DNA of 64,000 nucleotides, from the NCBI GenBank assembly GCA_036784855.1, contig JAZDSV010000047.1:33307-97306 (forward strand). Reading direction: 5' to 3'. The stretch is from Aphelidium insulamus. Lineage: Eukaryota > Aphelidiomycota > Aphelidea > Aphelidiaceae. Position numbers and translations under genes: made by a program. Every line of letters begins with the position of its first letter. The stretch's first letter is position 1. Shown here piece after piece: positions 54,802 through 64,000 of the stretch. The notes under the pieces are model-generated. The model searched no databases, was not told the origin of the DNA, and worked only from the letters and a program-made list of their open reading frames with translations.

Positions 54802-56470
54802 TCAATAACGTTCAACTCCAAGTTGTTTTGCAAGCTTGGCCAAAAAAACGCCGTTTTGATGATAAAAATCACCTAAATCTTTAGAATTAGAAACATGTTG
54901 ATCAAGAGCATCTGCCAATTCTTGATTCAACACCGAGTCTGATATCGCCATCTTGGCTTTAGCTGCAACTGTGGCATCCGATTCGGGATCCACAGCTTTC
55001 GCTTCATAATACGCTTCAGTCGCCTGTAGTGCGTTAGCTGCAGCTTGAACCAAATTATTCTCTGAGGACGCTTCAGCCAACTGCTTCAACTTTTGCAGTT
55101 TGTACGATTTCTCCCCTTCCTCGGCGGCATCGGCTGCCTTTTGTGCCGCTGCGCTACCGCGACGATGCCACCACACCTTTGCAAAGTTGAGCGGGCGGAA
55201 TTTGTGCGAGAATTTGTGGTCCTTGGTCGGCGCAATCACCACGTCGCCCTGACTGGCGACCTGTTTGTTAACAGTGGTTCCTCCAGTGCTACTACTGCTA
55301 CTGATTAGCTTCAGTTTGTGGTTCTCGCCGATTTGAATGTCAGCTGGAATCGTGAATACGGCCGCGTAGCAACTATTGGACAGCAAATACTGGTCCAGCT
55401 TTTCTTTTTGGCCAGGATTGCGAATCGTCATGCTTTTGTGGAAGCGACGTTGAAAAGTCAGGTCATACGAGTCGGTGGGCTGGATTGTGGCATCCAGTGC
55501 CATGTTATCCATCATCAGCGACACTAGCTTCACTGGAATCTTGTTCACCATTGCCCTGCAGATGTTCAAGTTACAAACGATAATATGCAGATGCGCAGGA
55601 CTTACCGACGACCGCAAATATACCGCTGAAGCAAATATAAACAGAAGCGTCACTTCCTCTGACCCACGGCACCATTCGGTCGCTTAACAGTGGCAATGGT
55701 TGGGACACCAAAAAATTCCACCTTTTTGAAGGTGCTTTCATGCTCTTTGACTTTGCGGTGCCACAACTCCTTGACCGAATTCAACGGGTGGCGCCAGCCG
55801 GTAGGCGTCGATGGGTTATACCACCAGCGCTTGACAGCATTCATGGGCAAATAAGATCCCCCCGAAAAATCGTAGTTTTTAATCGGCGCAATGAGAAGCC
55901 CACCTTTTCTGGAGACTTTTCGATTGCCGTGCAGCAGGGTGATTTTGTTGTTCTCGCCTGCGTCAATCGACTCTGGGACTTTCAGCAGTGCGACGAAACA
56001 ATTACGCGCATTGATCAGGCGCAGAAGCTCCGCTTTATCAGCCGTCGTCAGCCCCAAATGTGCTCTTTTGATGCGCTCATCAAAATCTTTGGTAGCGCTT
56101 GCAGCTTCCGCGAATTCCGCTGAATCTTGCAAATCTTGGCCGTTCAGCTGTAGCGAAAGCTCAGCACTGCTCATCTGGAGCGCTTGGTCACTGTAGCACG
56201 CATTAAATAATAATAAAGCTTAATTGTTGGCAGCAAATGTACATACCGCTTTCCCTTGAAGCAAAAATAGGCGACATACTGCCGCGATCAGCTCGATCAC
56301 GAACGACAGCAGCCATGGTTGGCAAGCCAAACCATTGTCCGTCGTTGCCGGCACTGCAATGATCAAAATCAGATCACAGAGCAATACTAGACAATACTGT
56401 GGTACCTCACATGAGCCGGGGCGATGGCGGCGAGAAGCGCAAGAGCAGACGCGACAAGAGCGATTTTCAT
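54802..56470 (-). CDS. Putative secreted protein with two related repeats
   Basis: The start ATG at 56470 gives a signal peptide (MKIALVASALALLAAIAPAH). After small exons whose borders are unsure, a long exon from about 56195 leads into two similar domains. Repeat 1 (about 56100-55780) has NCFVALLKVPESIDAGENNK, GGLLIAPIKNYDF and NAVKRWWYNP. Repeat 2 (about 55480-55140) has SCYAAVFTIPADIQIGENHK, DVVIAPTKDHKF and FAKVWWHRRG. An intron of about 47 bp near 55690-55645, plus a second one near 55612-55560, removes the stop after repeat 1 and keeps one frame, so I read a single gene rather than two. The tail is Ala-rich and helical. I recognise no family. A tandem two-gene reading is the alternative. 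Confidence 0.5.
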
Positions 56471-57078
56471 TTGATTGCGCGTTGGAAGAAAACGGCGCAA
56501 ACTCCAGAAGTGATGATTGGCTCAACCTGCGAACTAGACAAATGTGGCGTTGCTCTGTTTGCTGTTACAAAATATAACGTCCTTGAGCTCAAAGAATAAA
56601 ATATTGAATTGCACCGCAATAAGTGGTGCCATGTCGGTAGTGGCAAGGGAGGGGATTATTCGACTAATAGTCAGAGGAGTAAAAAGTGTATACGGACTAA
56701 TTGTGCGATCAATGTGCAATTTCACTTTAGACGTTTTTGTAAGTTTTGTAAAAGTTCAATACCGCATATTGTATCTAAATAAGTACGGGAATATCATGTC
56801 ATATATGATTTTGTTGGCGAACCGGGAGGTATCAGGCTTGGTTTTGATGTTCCTAATACTATACGATTCGAGTTGTTAACGGTTCAGCTCAATTCTTGAT
56901 CATTTCGCTCGCGGCCTCAAGCGGAACCGGTTGCTCGGCTCGAATACCCTGAACTGAACCGAGCTGAACCGAGCGGCCGTTCGAGCCAGTTTCGGTTCGC
57001 TCTTAAAAGCTCAATATACGATATTATGATTGGCCAGCTAAATTCTACCGCGCATATTTAACCGCACCGGTGTCAAAC
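56471..57078. other. Intergenic with repeated GAACCGAGC words
   Basis: At about 56880-57010 the word GAACCGAGC occurs twice in tandem (GAACCGAGCTGAACCGAGC), with further GGTTCG, GCTCGG and GAACCGG words in both orientations. It looks like a decayed repeat or transposon end next to the HNH gene. The first 400 bases are AT-rich, with no supported gene. Confidence 0.5.
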
Positions 57079-57663
57079 ATGTTTGATGACCTAAAGCAAA
57101 CTTTGGCAGCTGTTGAATCCGATATTGCCGCAGCAGCGCGTCCATGGAAGACTACGAATGAAACTCAAGATGTAAAGTACCCAGTTAATCCCGTGAGGAA
57201 ATTGGTGGATAATATGCGAAGAGCGCTACTCGAACGAGATCAGGGTTGCATCGCCACTGGCGAGACGAATCCGCATTGTCTAGCACCCGCGTACATTGTT
57301 CCCGAGTTCTTGACAGCAGAGTCGGATCCTAGCCGCGAGCAGCATTTTGCACCTCGGAACGTAATTTTGCTGCGGAACGATTTTAAAGACAGCTACAATT
57401 CGTTTCAATGGTCGTTTGACACTGATGGGCGCGTAATTGTCCTGTATGACAATTGGCTATACAAAAACAATATTAAACACGTAGCACTGGCATTAAATGG
57501 TCCGCACCGTCCTTCCGCTGAATTCATTAAAATTCATAACGAGCTCGGCCAAATTCGAAAGAGTGATACTTGTCCCAAGTGCTGGGCACTGGTGGGTAAG
57601 CGCAATGTCGAGTTGCACCAGAAAGAGTGGTGCCAATTTAGCAAAGACAGTGCAAGCGAGTAA
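57079..57663 (+). CDS. HNH-type nuclease protein of the kind fused to Crinklers
   Basis: A single exon of 194 residues from an ATG at 57079 (MFDDLKQTLAAVESDIAA). Residues about 50-120 read RRALLERDQGCIATGETNPH then AYIVPEFL and APRNVILLRNDFKDSYNSF. This is the arrangement of HNH_2-type domains: a C-x-x-(S/T)G start, a histidine-poor middle and an N-x-(I/L)-L-(L/C)-R-x-D-x-H/F-x-x-x-D end. The usual final His is replaced (NDFKDSYNSF). The C-terminus has CPKC...H...C, a small zinc-finger-like motif. No SISVWY Crinkler head and no signal peptide are seen. It lies next to a repeat-like region. Nuclease activity is uncertain given the altered residue. Confidence 0.65.
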   Translation: MFDDLKQTLAAVESDIAAAARPWKTTNETQDVKYPVNPVRKLVDNMRRALLERDQGCIATGETNPHCLAPAYIVPEFLTAESDPSREQHFAPRNVILLRNDFKDSYNSFQWSFDTDGRVIVLYDNWLYKNNIKHVALALNGPHRPSAEFIKIHNELGQIRKSDTCPKCWALVGKRNVELHQKEWCQFSKDSASE

Positions 57664-57745
57664 TAAATACTCCGGTGTGGCTTTCACAGCAGTTCTCATT
57701 GCAAATGCACTTGAATTATAGCAATGACTAACCATTCTATATCCT

Positions 57746-59414
57746 CTATCTAATGTCCTGGATTTTCTGCACGTCATTGTCTGCTTCCACCAGTTCACCC
57801 TCCTCACTGCCATTATCACTGTTACTGCCGTGAACATCGGTGCTGTCATCGCTACTGCTAGTACAACTACTTGTATCATCGTCCTCCTCTGAGGAAACAA
57901 TCGCAGGAACAAGCGGTGTCTCGGTGGGCACCTCAGCAATCTCGTCATCACGATCATCAATGAAAAAGTTGACCTCGGCCAAGGCATCGATGGCGGAAAA
58001 TATTTTCGTCATTTCGGCCTCCACATTGTTCTTGAGCAGCTATTACAGTGAGAATTGGCAAGATATACTATAAAGTTAAGCGGTACTCACCATGCGGGCA
58101 AGGTTTTCTGCGGAAAACACGTTCGGTATGAGTGATGCCTCACTGGCAATACTCGTTGCTTTGCCGGCCACGCTGACATCGTCGACACCGTGCAGAAACG
58201 TGCACTTGTCGCCCTTGTTGCACTTGCCGCGTGCAAAGTACTTGCACTGCCTCGTCTTGGCCAGGCGATCTGTTGATTTCCCGGCATCTCCTTTCTGCTG
58301 CTGCTTATTCTTGTTGCCAGCCATCATCTTTTTGCTGCGCGTGTCAGGCACAACGTTCCCATCACGGTCGAACCGCAATCGTTTGGCAGGCGATCGGAAG
58401 CGGTTCAGCAGCTCGTTCTCATCCACGCCACCCTGATCACCACCATCATTGCCGGCATTGTTGCTGTTTTGCTTGGCACTGACGGCGCTCTGGGTGGGGT
58501 AACGCCGTTTACGCTCTGCAATCCACTGCTGTATCTCCTCGGGCGACTCCATGCGAATGATGAATGGTTTGTAGGCGGGTTCAGCGCCGTCACCATTTCC
58601 TTCGGCGCCGGTCTCGCCGGGATGCGTGTGTTGCTCGTGCTCTTTGACCACGCGCTTGGACGCGGTAAACGCGCACATGGCACACTTTGTATGCTGTGCG
58701 AGGTGTGCGGTGTACATGCGCTGGTTAGGAAATGTCTTTTCGCATGGCGCGCACGCGATTCTACATTGGTAAAGAAATGTTAGTGCTAGCATACAAGTGC
58801 AGGTACTTTACTAACCTAGCAGCACCAACAGCACTGCGTGGCTGCTGCTGTCTGTTGGAGGCGTAATTTGGACGGTTCATTCTCTCTTGCTGTTGCTGAT
58901 GCTGCTGCTGCTGCGAAAATCGAGCCAACTGTTGTGGTGGTAGATGGTTGCGCGCGTTGCCGTAGTTGCGCGGTGGCTGCTGTCGAAATGGTGCAGACAT
59001 GTGTTGTTGCTGATGTGGCTGCTGTGGAATGTATGTGGACGGCGGCATGTCATGCGATGGCTTTGGATGGGATGGCTGCATAATCAGCGGTTGCTGGCCA
59101 ACACTCGCATAGCCAAATGGGTTCATCAGCATTTGGTGCCGCGCAGCCATCTGCTGCATTTGCTGTTGCTGTTGCTGCATAGATGTGTTAATCGTGAAGA
59201 TATTTTGATGACATACCGCATGCTGGAAGAGCTGCTGCGCGGCGGCCTGCTGGTACATTAGCTGCAGTTGGGGTGTCAGCATGGCCGGCTGGAATAGGCC
59301 TGCAGGCTGTTGCTGTTGCTGTTGCGGCTGTGACTGCACGCCAAACATCTGCGGCTGAAGTGGCGCGGGTTCCGGCGCGTTGGCGGCATTCTCACCGTCG
59401 CCTGGCGAAAACAT
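57746..59414 (-). CDS. NUFIP1-like zinc-finger protein
   Basis: Four exons (59414-59217, 59174-58816, 58760-58091, 58039-57746) give 506 residues. The N-terminal half is Gln/Pro/Met-rich with long CAG/CAA runs. A C2H2-like finger follows (CAPCEKTFPNQRMYTAHLAQ then HTKC). The NUFIP1 hallmark MESPEEIQQWIAERKRRYPT comes next, then a nuclear-type basic stretch and a CCCH finger (CKYFARGKCNKGDKCTFLH). The C-terminus is acidic. NUFIP1 (yeast Rsa1) helps assemble box C/D snoRNPs with the R2TP complex in the nucleus. The hallmark motif makes the family call strong; the added CCCH finger is common in non-animal relatives. Confidence 0.85.
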
Positions 59415-59993
59415 TTTCTGGCTGAAGCAAATGCGCGACGCGTGATCGCCCCCCTGAATGCGAGAAGTTCCTTCATATCGAATGATGCCTGTTTGCACAC
59501 ATTTTCATATAAACTGGTTACTTTAAGCACATTGTACTGTTTATTGCCTTGGGAATGACTATATTTTAGTATTGATATATAGTTAACCTTGTTTAAGGGG
59601 CTACCTGTGCTACGTACGTGATGTTCCCGCTACAGGGTGTAGAACACGCACAGAGCAGCATTTCAGTAGTCAGTGTGATATGTCATCGATACAATGGTGT
59701 TGTCACTTACACTTAAACTTTCTGTCACTTACATGTTAATCCTCATAATACCTATGCCTTTGTTCATTGGCATCTTATGTCAGCTTAAGAGACAATACTT
59801 CCAATAGTTACAAAGCGAATAATACAGCCACTCATATATGCAGGTCACGTGTAACTATCATGGTATCAAATATAAATATAGATATAGGAATAGCTGAAGA
59901 GCTGGAATGCTTGCACTCGCACCGTGGCGCGGTGGCAAGAATGTCGCTTATTTGCCGGCACTGAATCACTCAATCTGCAATTGCTTGAAAAAA
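59415..59993. other. Divergent spacer, no gene seen
   Basis: About 580 AT-rich bases separate NUFIP1-like (minus) from RPB10 (plus) and should contain both promoters. I see no exon-like frame, tRNA or repeat of note. Confidence 0.5.
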
Positions 59994-60383
59994 ATGATTA
60001 TTCCCGTGCGCTGCTTCTCGTGCGGCAAAGTGGTCGGCGACAAGTGGGACGCCTACCTCACGCTGCTGCAGAATGACAAGACTGAAGGGTAGTGTTCTGT
60101 CGTGCGCTATCTCTATCTCTATCTCTTTCTGTGTGTGTGCTTCCCCTGCACACATCAGCCATTGCTAATCCGCGCGCGGCAGAGAGGCCATGGACGCCCT
60201 GGGGCTGAAGCGATACTGCTGCCGGCGCATGGTGCTCACTCACGTCGATCTCATTGAGAAGCTGCTGCATTACAACCGTACGTGCTGTGTGTGTGCTGTG
60301 TATTCTGCTTGCCGATGCGCTAACTGCTCTCCCGCTATCTTCCTGCAGGTCACTCGCGCCAGAATGCCCAACGCGCCGAATAG
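59994..60383 (+). CDS. RPB10: RPB10/RPABC5, common subunit of RNA polymerases I, II and III
   Basis: Three exons (59994-60088, 60183-60277, 60349-60383) give 74 residues. The zinc-binding N-terminus [20 protein letters not shown] carries the CxxC(G) motif. The second CC pair sits in [20 protein letters not shown], both near-invariant. Introns of 94 and 71 bp restore frame at [10 protein letters not shown] and HYNRHSRQ. The size matches the family (about 65-75). The protein is a structural subunit of all three nuclear RNA polymerases. The C-terminal [11 protein letters not shown] is the variable end. Confidence 0.96.
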
Positions 60384-60844
60384 ATTACGAATGTCCCTTT
60401 GCTGCCTTTGTGTGTGTGTGCTCTTTATATTAGCATATATTATATTTAGCTCGCGTTTTCCATGGAGTTGTTATATCTATGCATCACTTGTCTCTGTGTC
60501 TCTCACTTCTCTCACGTCTCTCGCTGCGTACGGACCTCTCAATTGTATGAAAATTGATATGACTGCCGTTAGAATGAATTACTACCTCACAGAGAAAGAT
60601 GCTGGACATATTAAAACATCATGTCTCATACATATCCACCCAGAAGCACAGGCAGTAATATATATGCGCAGTGTACGGCCACATGACAGCTGATTGCAGC
60701 GGGCAGCTCTGATTGGTGGATCGTGGCAGGCTGCAGAGCGATCGCGATCTGCAGCGCGCCCATAAAAGCGGCATCGCGCAGCGTGCATCTTGCGCACGTT
60801 TACTCACACAAGAATTCATAAAACAGTGACACTTAAGTAGCAAT
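60384..60844. other. Intergenic, no gene seen
   Basis: About 460 bases between RPB10 and the bHLH gene on the same strand. A CATAAAAGCGG word at about 60762 is a possible TATA-like element for the bHLH gene, 80 bases before its ATG. CTCTCT words occur at about 60480-60530. No exon-like frame. Confidence 0.45.
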
Positions 60845-61836
60845 ATGAACACCGATACATCAGCAATGAATGCACACAGCGCCGAGAAGCAGCAGTATGG
60901 CGGCAATCAAGGTAAGCTTATAATCCATTGCTGACACCGATTTGTCTAATGTGAACATATGCTTGCGTAGACAGTGCCATGAAGTTTGGCATGCCCGCAC
61001 CGATGGGCAACAGCACGCGTAATCGCCACCAGGAATACCGCGTGACACCGATTGCACCCGCCACGACGAATGTGTACAAGAGTGCCAACAGTTTCTCCAC
61101 CTCGGCACTGGCCCCGCTGCGACAGTTGTCCATGATCACGCCGCCACCAAGTGCACCGTCCACACCGCAGCTCAACAATCACCACGGCCACATGATGATG
61201 AGTGCCGTGCAGTTGCAGGACTCGTTCCTGAAGCGTAAACGTTCCGACGACGACGACGACGACGGCTTTGAGTATGATGACAATGGTGAGGAGGTGGACG
61301 ATCGTGACTTGCAAGACGCTTCGTACAGTCCAGCGTCGCACGAAGACGCGCTGATGATGTATGAGACGACACCAGCCACTTTGTCACCGCAGCAGCTGCA
61401 CAACTCCAATTTTTACATGCAGCAGCAGGACAATTACAGCGGCATGATCAGTAACGGTATGATCAATGGCAGCACCCATAATGCACCCACTGCCACATCA
61501 GCATCCATGGCATTCCTCCAAAACCAAATCAACAGTCAGCGCCCCGCAGGAGGAGTGCCGGTGAATCGCCGCGAACGACACGTGCAGTGCGAAAAGAAAC
61601 GCCGCCGCCAGATGAAGGACAGTTTCGACGAGATGCAGGCGGAGCTGCCGGACTGCGCCCAAAAAAAGATGAGCAAGGCCGCGGTGCTACTCACGGCGCT
61701 GGACCACATGCGGGACATTAAGCGCCAGTACTCGGTGGTGGTGCATGAGTGCAACCGGCTCCGTGCGCAGCTGGTCGCGCAGCAGCCACAACTCGCCCAA
61801 ACATTCAACTCGCAGTCACCCGTGCACTTCAAGTAG
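60845..61836 (+). CDS. bHLH transcription factor
   Basis: Two exons (60845-60911, 60971-61836) give 310 residues. Residues about 230-285 form the DNA-binding domain. The basic region is NRRERHVQCEKKRRRQMKDS, helix 1 is SFDEMQAELPDC, and helix 2 is KMSKAAVLLTALDHMRDIKR, followed by a short heptad-like extension (YSVVVHECNRLRAQLV) that may form a leucine-zipper-like tail. The His and Glu-x-x-Arg positions in the basic region (H...E...R) fit an E-box binder. The N-terminal part is Gln/Asn/Met-rich with an acidic run (SDDDDDDGFEYDD), typical of activation regions. The specific family member is not identified. Confidence 0.88.
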
Positions 61837-62130
61837 CAGTCTGAATTATTATTCACAATACAAACATAACTATTCATTGATTCTTGGAGTAAATAATAAT
61901 AATTAAACTATGTAGAGCCATGCTAAACCTGCAATTGAAACGTGAACCGTAACTAGTATTTACGCACTAGCGGCTTTCATACATTATATATACACTGAAC
62001 ATACGTCAGCTTTATATTGTTGGCTTTAAACTGTTTCCACATTTATCCCATACATTTAGGGTTACCGGGAACCCTAATTAAACAGTCTGTGACAGTCGCG
62101 GCTAATCTGTCTATCCAAAGAGAATATACA
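61837..62130. other. Short spacer before PRPP synthetase, no gene seen
   Basis: 294 bases of AT-rich sequence between two plus-strand genes. A TATATATA word lies at about 61984. Nothing else is recognisable. Confidence 0.45.
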
Positions 62131-63683
62131 ATGCGCAAGGGAAAGGTGTTTAGCGGCTCGTCGCACCCGGAGCTCGCGGCCCTCATCGTGGAGCGGTACT
62201 ACACCGTGCCAACTAACATTCTTCCACTCACAGTCTCGTGGCACACAGGCTGGGCATGCCGGCGGGAACGGTGGCGTTTCGCACCTTTTCCAACCGCGAG
62301 CAGGCCGTGGAAATTGGCGTCTCGGTGCGCAATGAGGACGTGTTCATCATTCAGTCTGGCTCCGACCACGTCAACGACCACCTGAGTGAGTGCATTGCAA
62401 TGTATTGGTGTATTGAATGATGCCGCAGTGGAACTGCTCATCATGATCAACGCGTGCAAGACGGCATCGGCGCGACGCATCACCGCCATCCTGCCCTACT
62501 TTCCCTACTCCAAGCAGTCCAAGAAGAAGAAGATGCGCGGCGCGGTCACGGCCAAGTGTATGTGCTGAATTATATGTCACCTTACAACGCACCACAAGCA
62601 CACACACAACACACTTACACACAGTGGTGGCCAATATGCTGGGCGTGGCGGGTGTGAACCATGTGATCACGATGGACTTGCACAGCTCGCAGATACAAGG
62701 GTTCTTCAATCGACCTGTGGACAACCTGTTTGCCGAGCCGTCAATTGCAAAGTACATTCAAGAGCACGTGCCCAACTACATCAACGGCGTGGTGGTTACC
62801 AAGAATGCTGGTGGTGCCAAGCGGTGTGTGCAGCAGTTATATATTGTTGTTTTATCACTCACTGCATATAAATAACAGTGTCACATCGCTTGCCGACAGA
62901 TTAAAGATCGATTTTGCGCTGATACACAAGGACTCGTCGCCCAGGGCCAAGGCGGCCGCCACCGCATACAACAATGCTCTAAATGCTCAAGCGACATCCG
63001 TTTCGCCGCCAGTTATTTGTGCGTCATCCGACACTGACGAGGAGGACGGCCAGCAGCAGGCAGGTGTCAATGTCAATGGAGATAATGGTGCTGCAGTCCC
63101 GGCAGCAGCAGCAAGCAAACTGCAGCAAACACAACCTGTCACCACGACATCCAAGCACATGCAGTTGCAGGAATCACTGTCCAGCGCCACATCTGTCAAC
63201 TCTTTTATATCCCGTGACGGCAACAGCGCAATTGGTAGTAGTAGTTATAACAACAGCAATTATCAAGGGCGGGACTCGTCGCCGTCCACCGCCGCACAGC
63301 CGCTGAACGGGGTGTCTGCCGCCAATTGTCGCCTCACACTGGTGGGCGATGTGGCGGGCAAGGTGGCCTTCATCGTGGACGACATGATTGACGGCACCCA
63401 GTCCTATCTGAGCGCTGCAGAACACTTGCGGAATTGCCACGCCACCCACGTCTACCTGATCGCCACGCATGGCATATTCAGTGGCAACGCTCTGGCGGAG
63501 GTGGAGGCGTGCAAGGCCGTCACCGGAGTCATCGTGACCAACACGTACCCGTTGCCGGCGTGGAAGCGGGCGCAGACGACTAAACTGCACATTATTGACA
63601 TTAGCGGTTCGTTGGCGGAGGCCATCAGGCGCACGCACAATGGCGAGAGTATTTCATATCTCTTTGACACGGCCATTGCGTGA
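62131..63683 (+). CDS. Ribose-phosphate pyrophosphokinase with long internal insert (PRS1/PRS5-like)
   Basis: Five exons (62131-62195, 62234-62385, 62429-62557, 62625-62823, 62879-63683) give 449 residues. PRPP synthetase makes PRPP from ribose-5-phosphate and ATP for nucleotide, His and Trp synthesis. Junctions restore [20 protein letters not shown] and [11 protein letters not shown], then [15 protein letters not shown] and [21 protein letters not shown] Gln/Ser/Asn-rich insert of about 125 residues interrupts the enzyme after KDSSPRAKA, where yeast Prs1/Prs5 have non-homologous regions. The PRPP loop reads [20 protein letters not shown] instead of DDMADTCGT. The protein may therefore be the regulatory or weakly active subunit of a hetero-oligomer. 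Length exceeds the usual 310-320 because of the insert. Confidence 0.9.
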
Positions 63684-64000
63684 TGCATGTCTGTAACGGC
63701 ATTCACAGCTGTGGCAATATATATATATATATATAATTGATATTATGTCAGTCAAAATCGATTTATGCGGCACTGACTAAAATACTGATGGACACAGCTC
63801 ATGTAGGAGTCTTCGCAAATCGTTTAATGTCCCACCGTTTCCTGAAAATTTAGGAGCTAAATTCATCAACGGAGCCGACTTCAACGAAGAGGACCAAGCA
63901 CTTGCTTCACACAGCTTCACACAGCTTCAGCTGCTTTCTCAATCTGCGACTAGACGTCGAACCGGAAATACCGGATGGCAGCCCGACAATTTCGGTAAGG
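63684..64000 (+). other. Right-edge stretch with a possible exon
   Basis: After a (TA)n run at about 63717-63735, a plus-strand frame is open from about 63783 to 63994 and reads, in part, SLRKSFNVPPFPENLGAKFI and NGADFNEEDQALASHSFTQL. It ends in a good GTAAGG donor at 63995. It may be an internal or first exon of a gene continuing beyond the window, but it has no clear ATG in frame and no recognised family. Confidence 0.35.

Noticed and set aside
1-64000. CRISPR arrays, prokaryotic operons, riboswitches
   Set aside because: None seen. Short introns, eukaryotic tRNAs and nuclear housekeeping genes exclude a prokaryotic replicon.

Overview
The window is nuclear eukaryotic DNA. It is gene-dense, and most genes carry several spliceosomal introns of about 42-90 bp. 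There are no operons. Two eukaryotic-type tRNA genes are present, and the housekeeping genes are clearly eukaryotic: UTP21, WDR75/UTP17, RPB10, NUFIP1, HMG-CoA reductase, peroxisomal multifunctional enzyme and CCDC130. The Rim4-like RRM protein, the two-dehydrogenase multifunctional enzyme and the Crinkler (CRN) genes together suggest a fungus, most likely an early-diverging lineage. That is inference; I cannot name the genus. Exon boundaries below come from reading-frame continuity, splice-site words and known domain patterns. Where a complete exon chain is given, the exon lengths sum to a multiple of three.

Layout. 1-4182: two minus-strand members of one SNF2-like/RING family. The left copy is frameshifted and runs off the edge; the right one has degenerate ATPase motifs. 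4597-8102: a hypothetical gene and three small proteins with predicted signal peptides. 8482-13536: an Smr-domain protein, a decayed Crinkler and UTP21. 14483-23163: an aminotransferase, a secreted protein, HMG-CoA reductase, tRNA-Val, a membrane protein and a phosphoribosyltransferase. 23332-28164: a complete Crinkler with a P-loop NTPase, then choline/ethanolamine kinase. 28514-29691: a small secreted gene and its broken paralogue. 30038-37352: peroxisomal multifunctional enzyme type 2, a secreted protein with a TATA box, the CCDC130 splicing factor and a PD-(D/E)XK nuclease of the Crinkler C-terminal kind. 37408-43808: a type II membrane glycosyltransferase, an EEF1AKMT4-like methyltransferase and WDR75/UTP17. 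44637-50959: an F-box/LRR protein, tRNA-Met, a Rim4-like RRM protein, an isochorismatase-like hydrolase and a small unknown gene. 51182-57663: an ankyrin protein, a two-repeat secreted protein and an HNH nuclease. 57746-64000: NUFIP1-like, RPB10, a bHLH factor, PRPP synthetase and a possible exon at the right edge.

Two layers are mixed. The core layer covers ribosome biogenesis (UTP21, WDR75, NUFIP1), transcription (RPB10, bHLH), splicing (CCDC130), lipid and sterol metabolism (HMGR, choline kinase, MFE-2) and PRPP metabolism. The accessory layer is Crinkler/nuclease genes, small secreted proteins and the SNF2-like family, and it shows duplication and decay. The most notable observations are three genes with different Crinkler-associated enzymatic domains plus a Crinkler pseudogene, degenerate SNF2-RING proteins in tandem, three GC-AG introns, and perfect inverted repeats in two intergenic regions.
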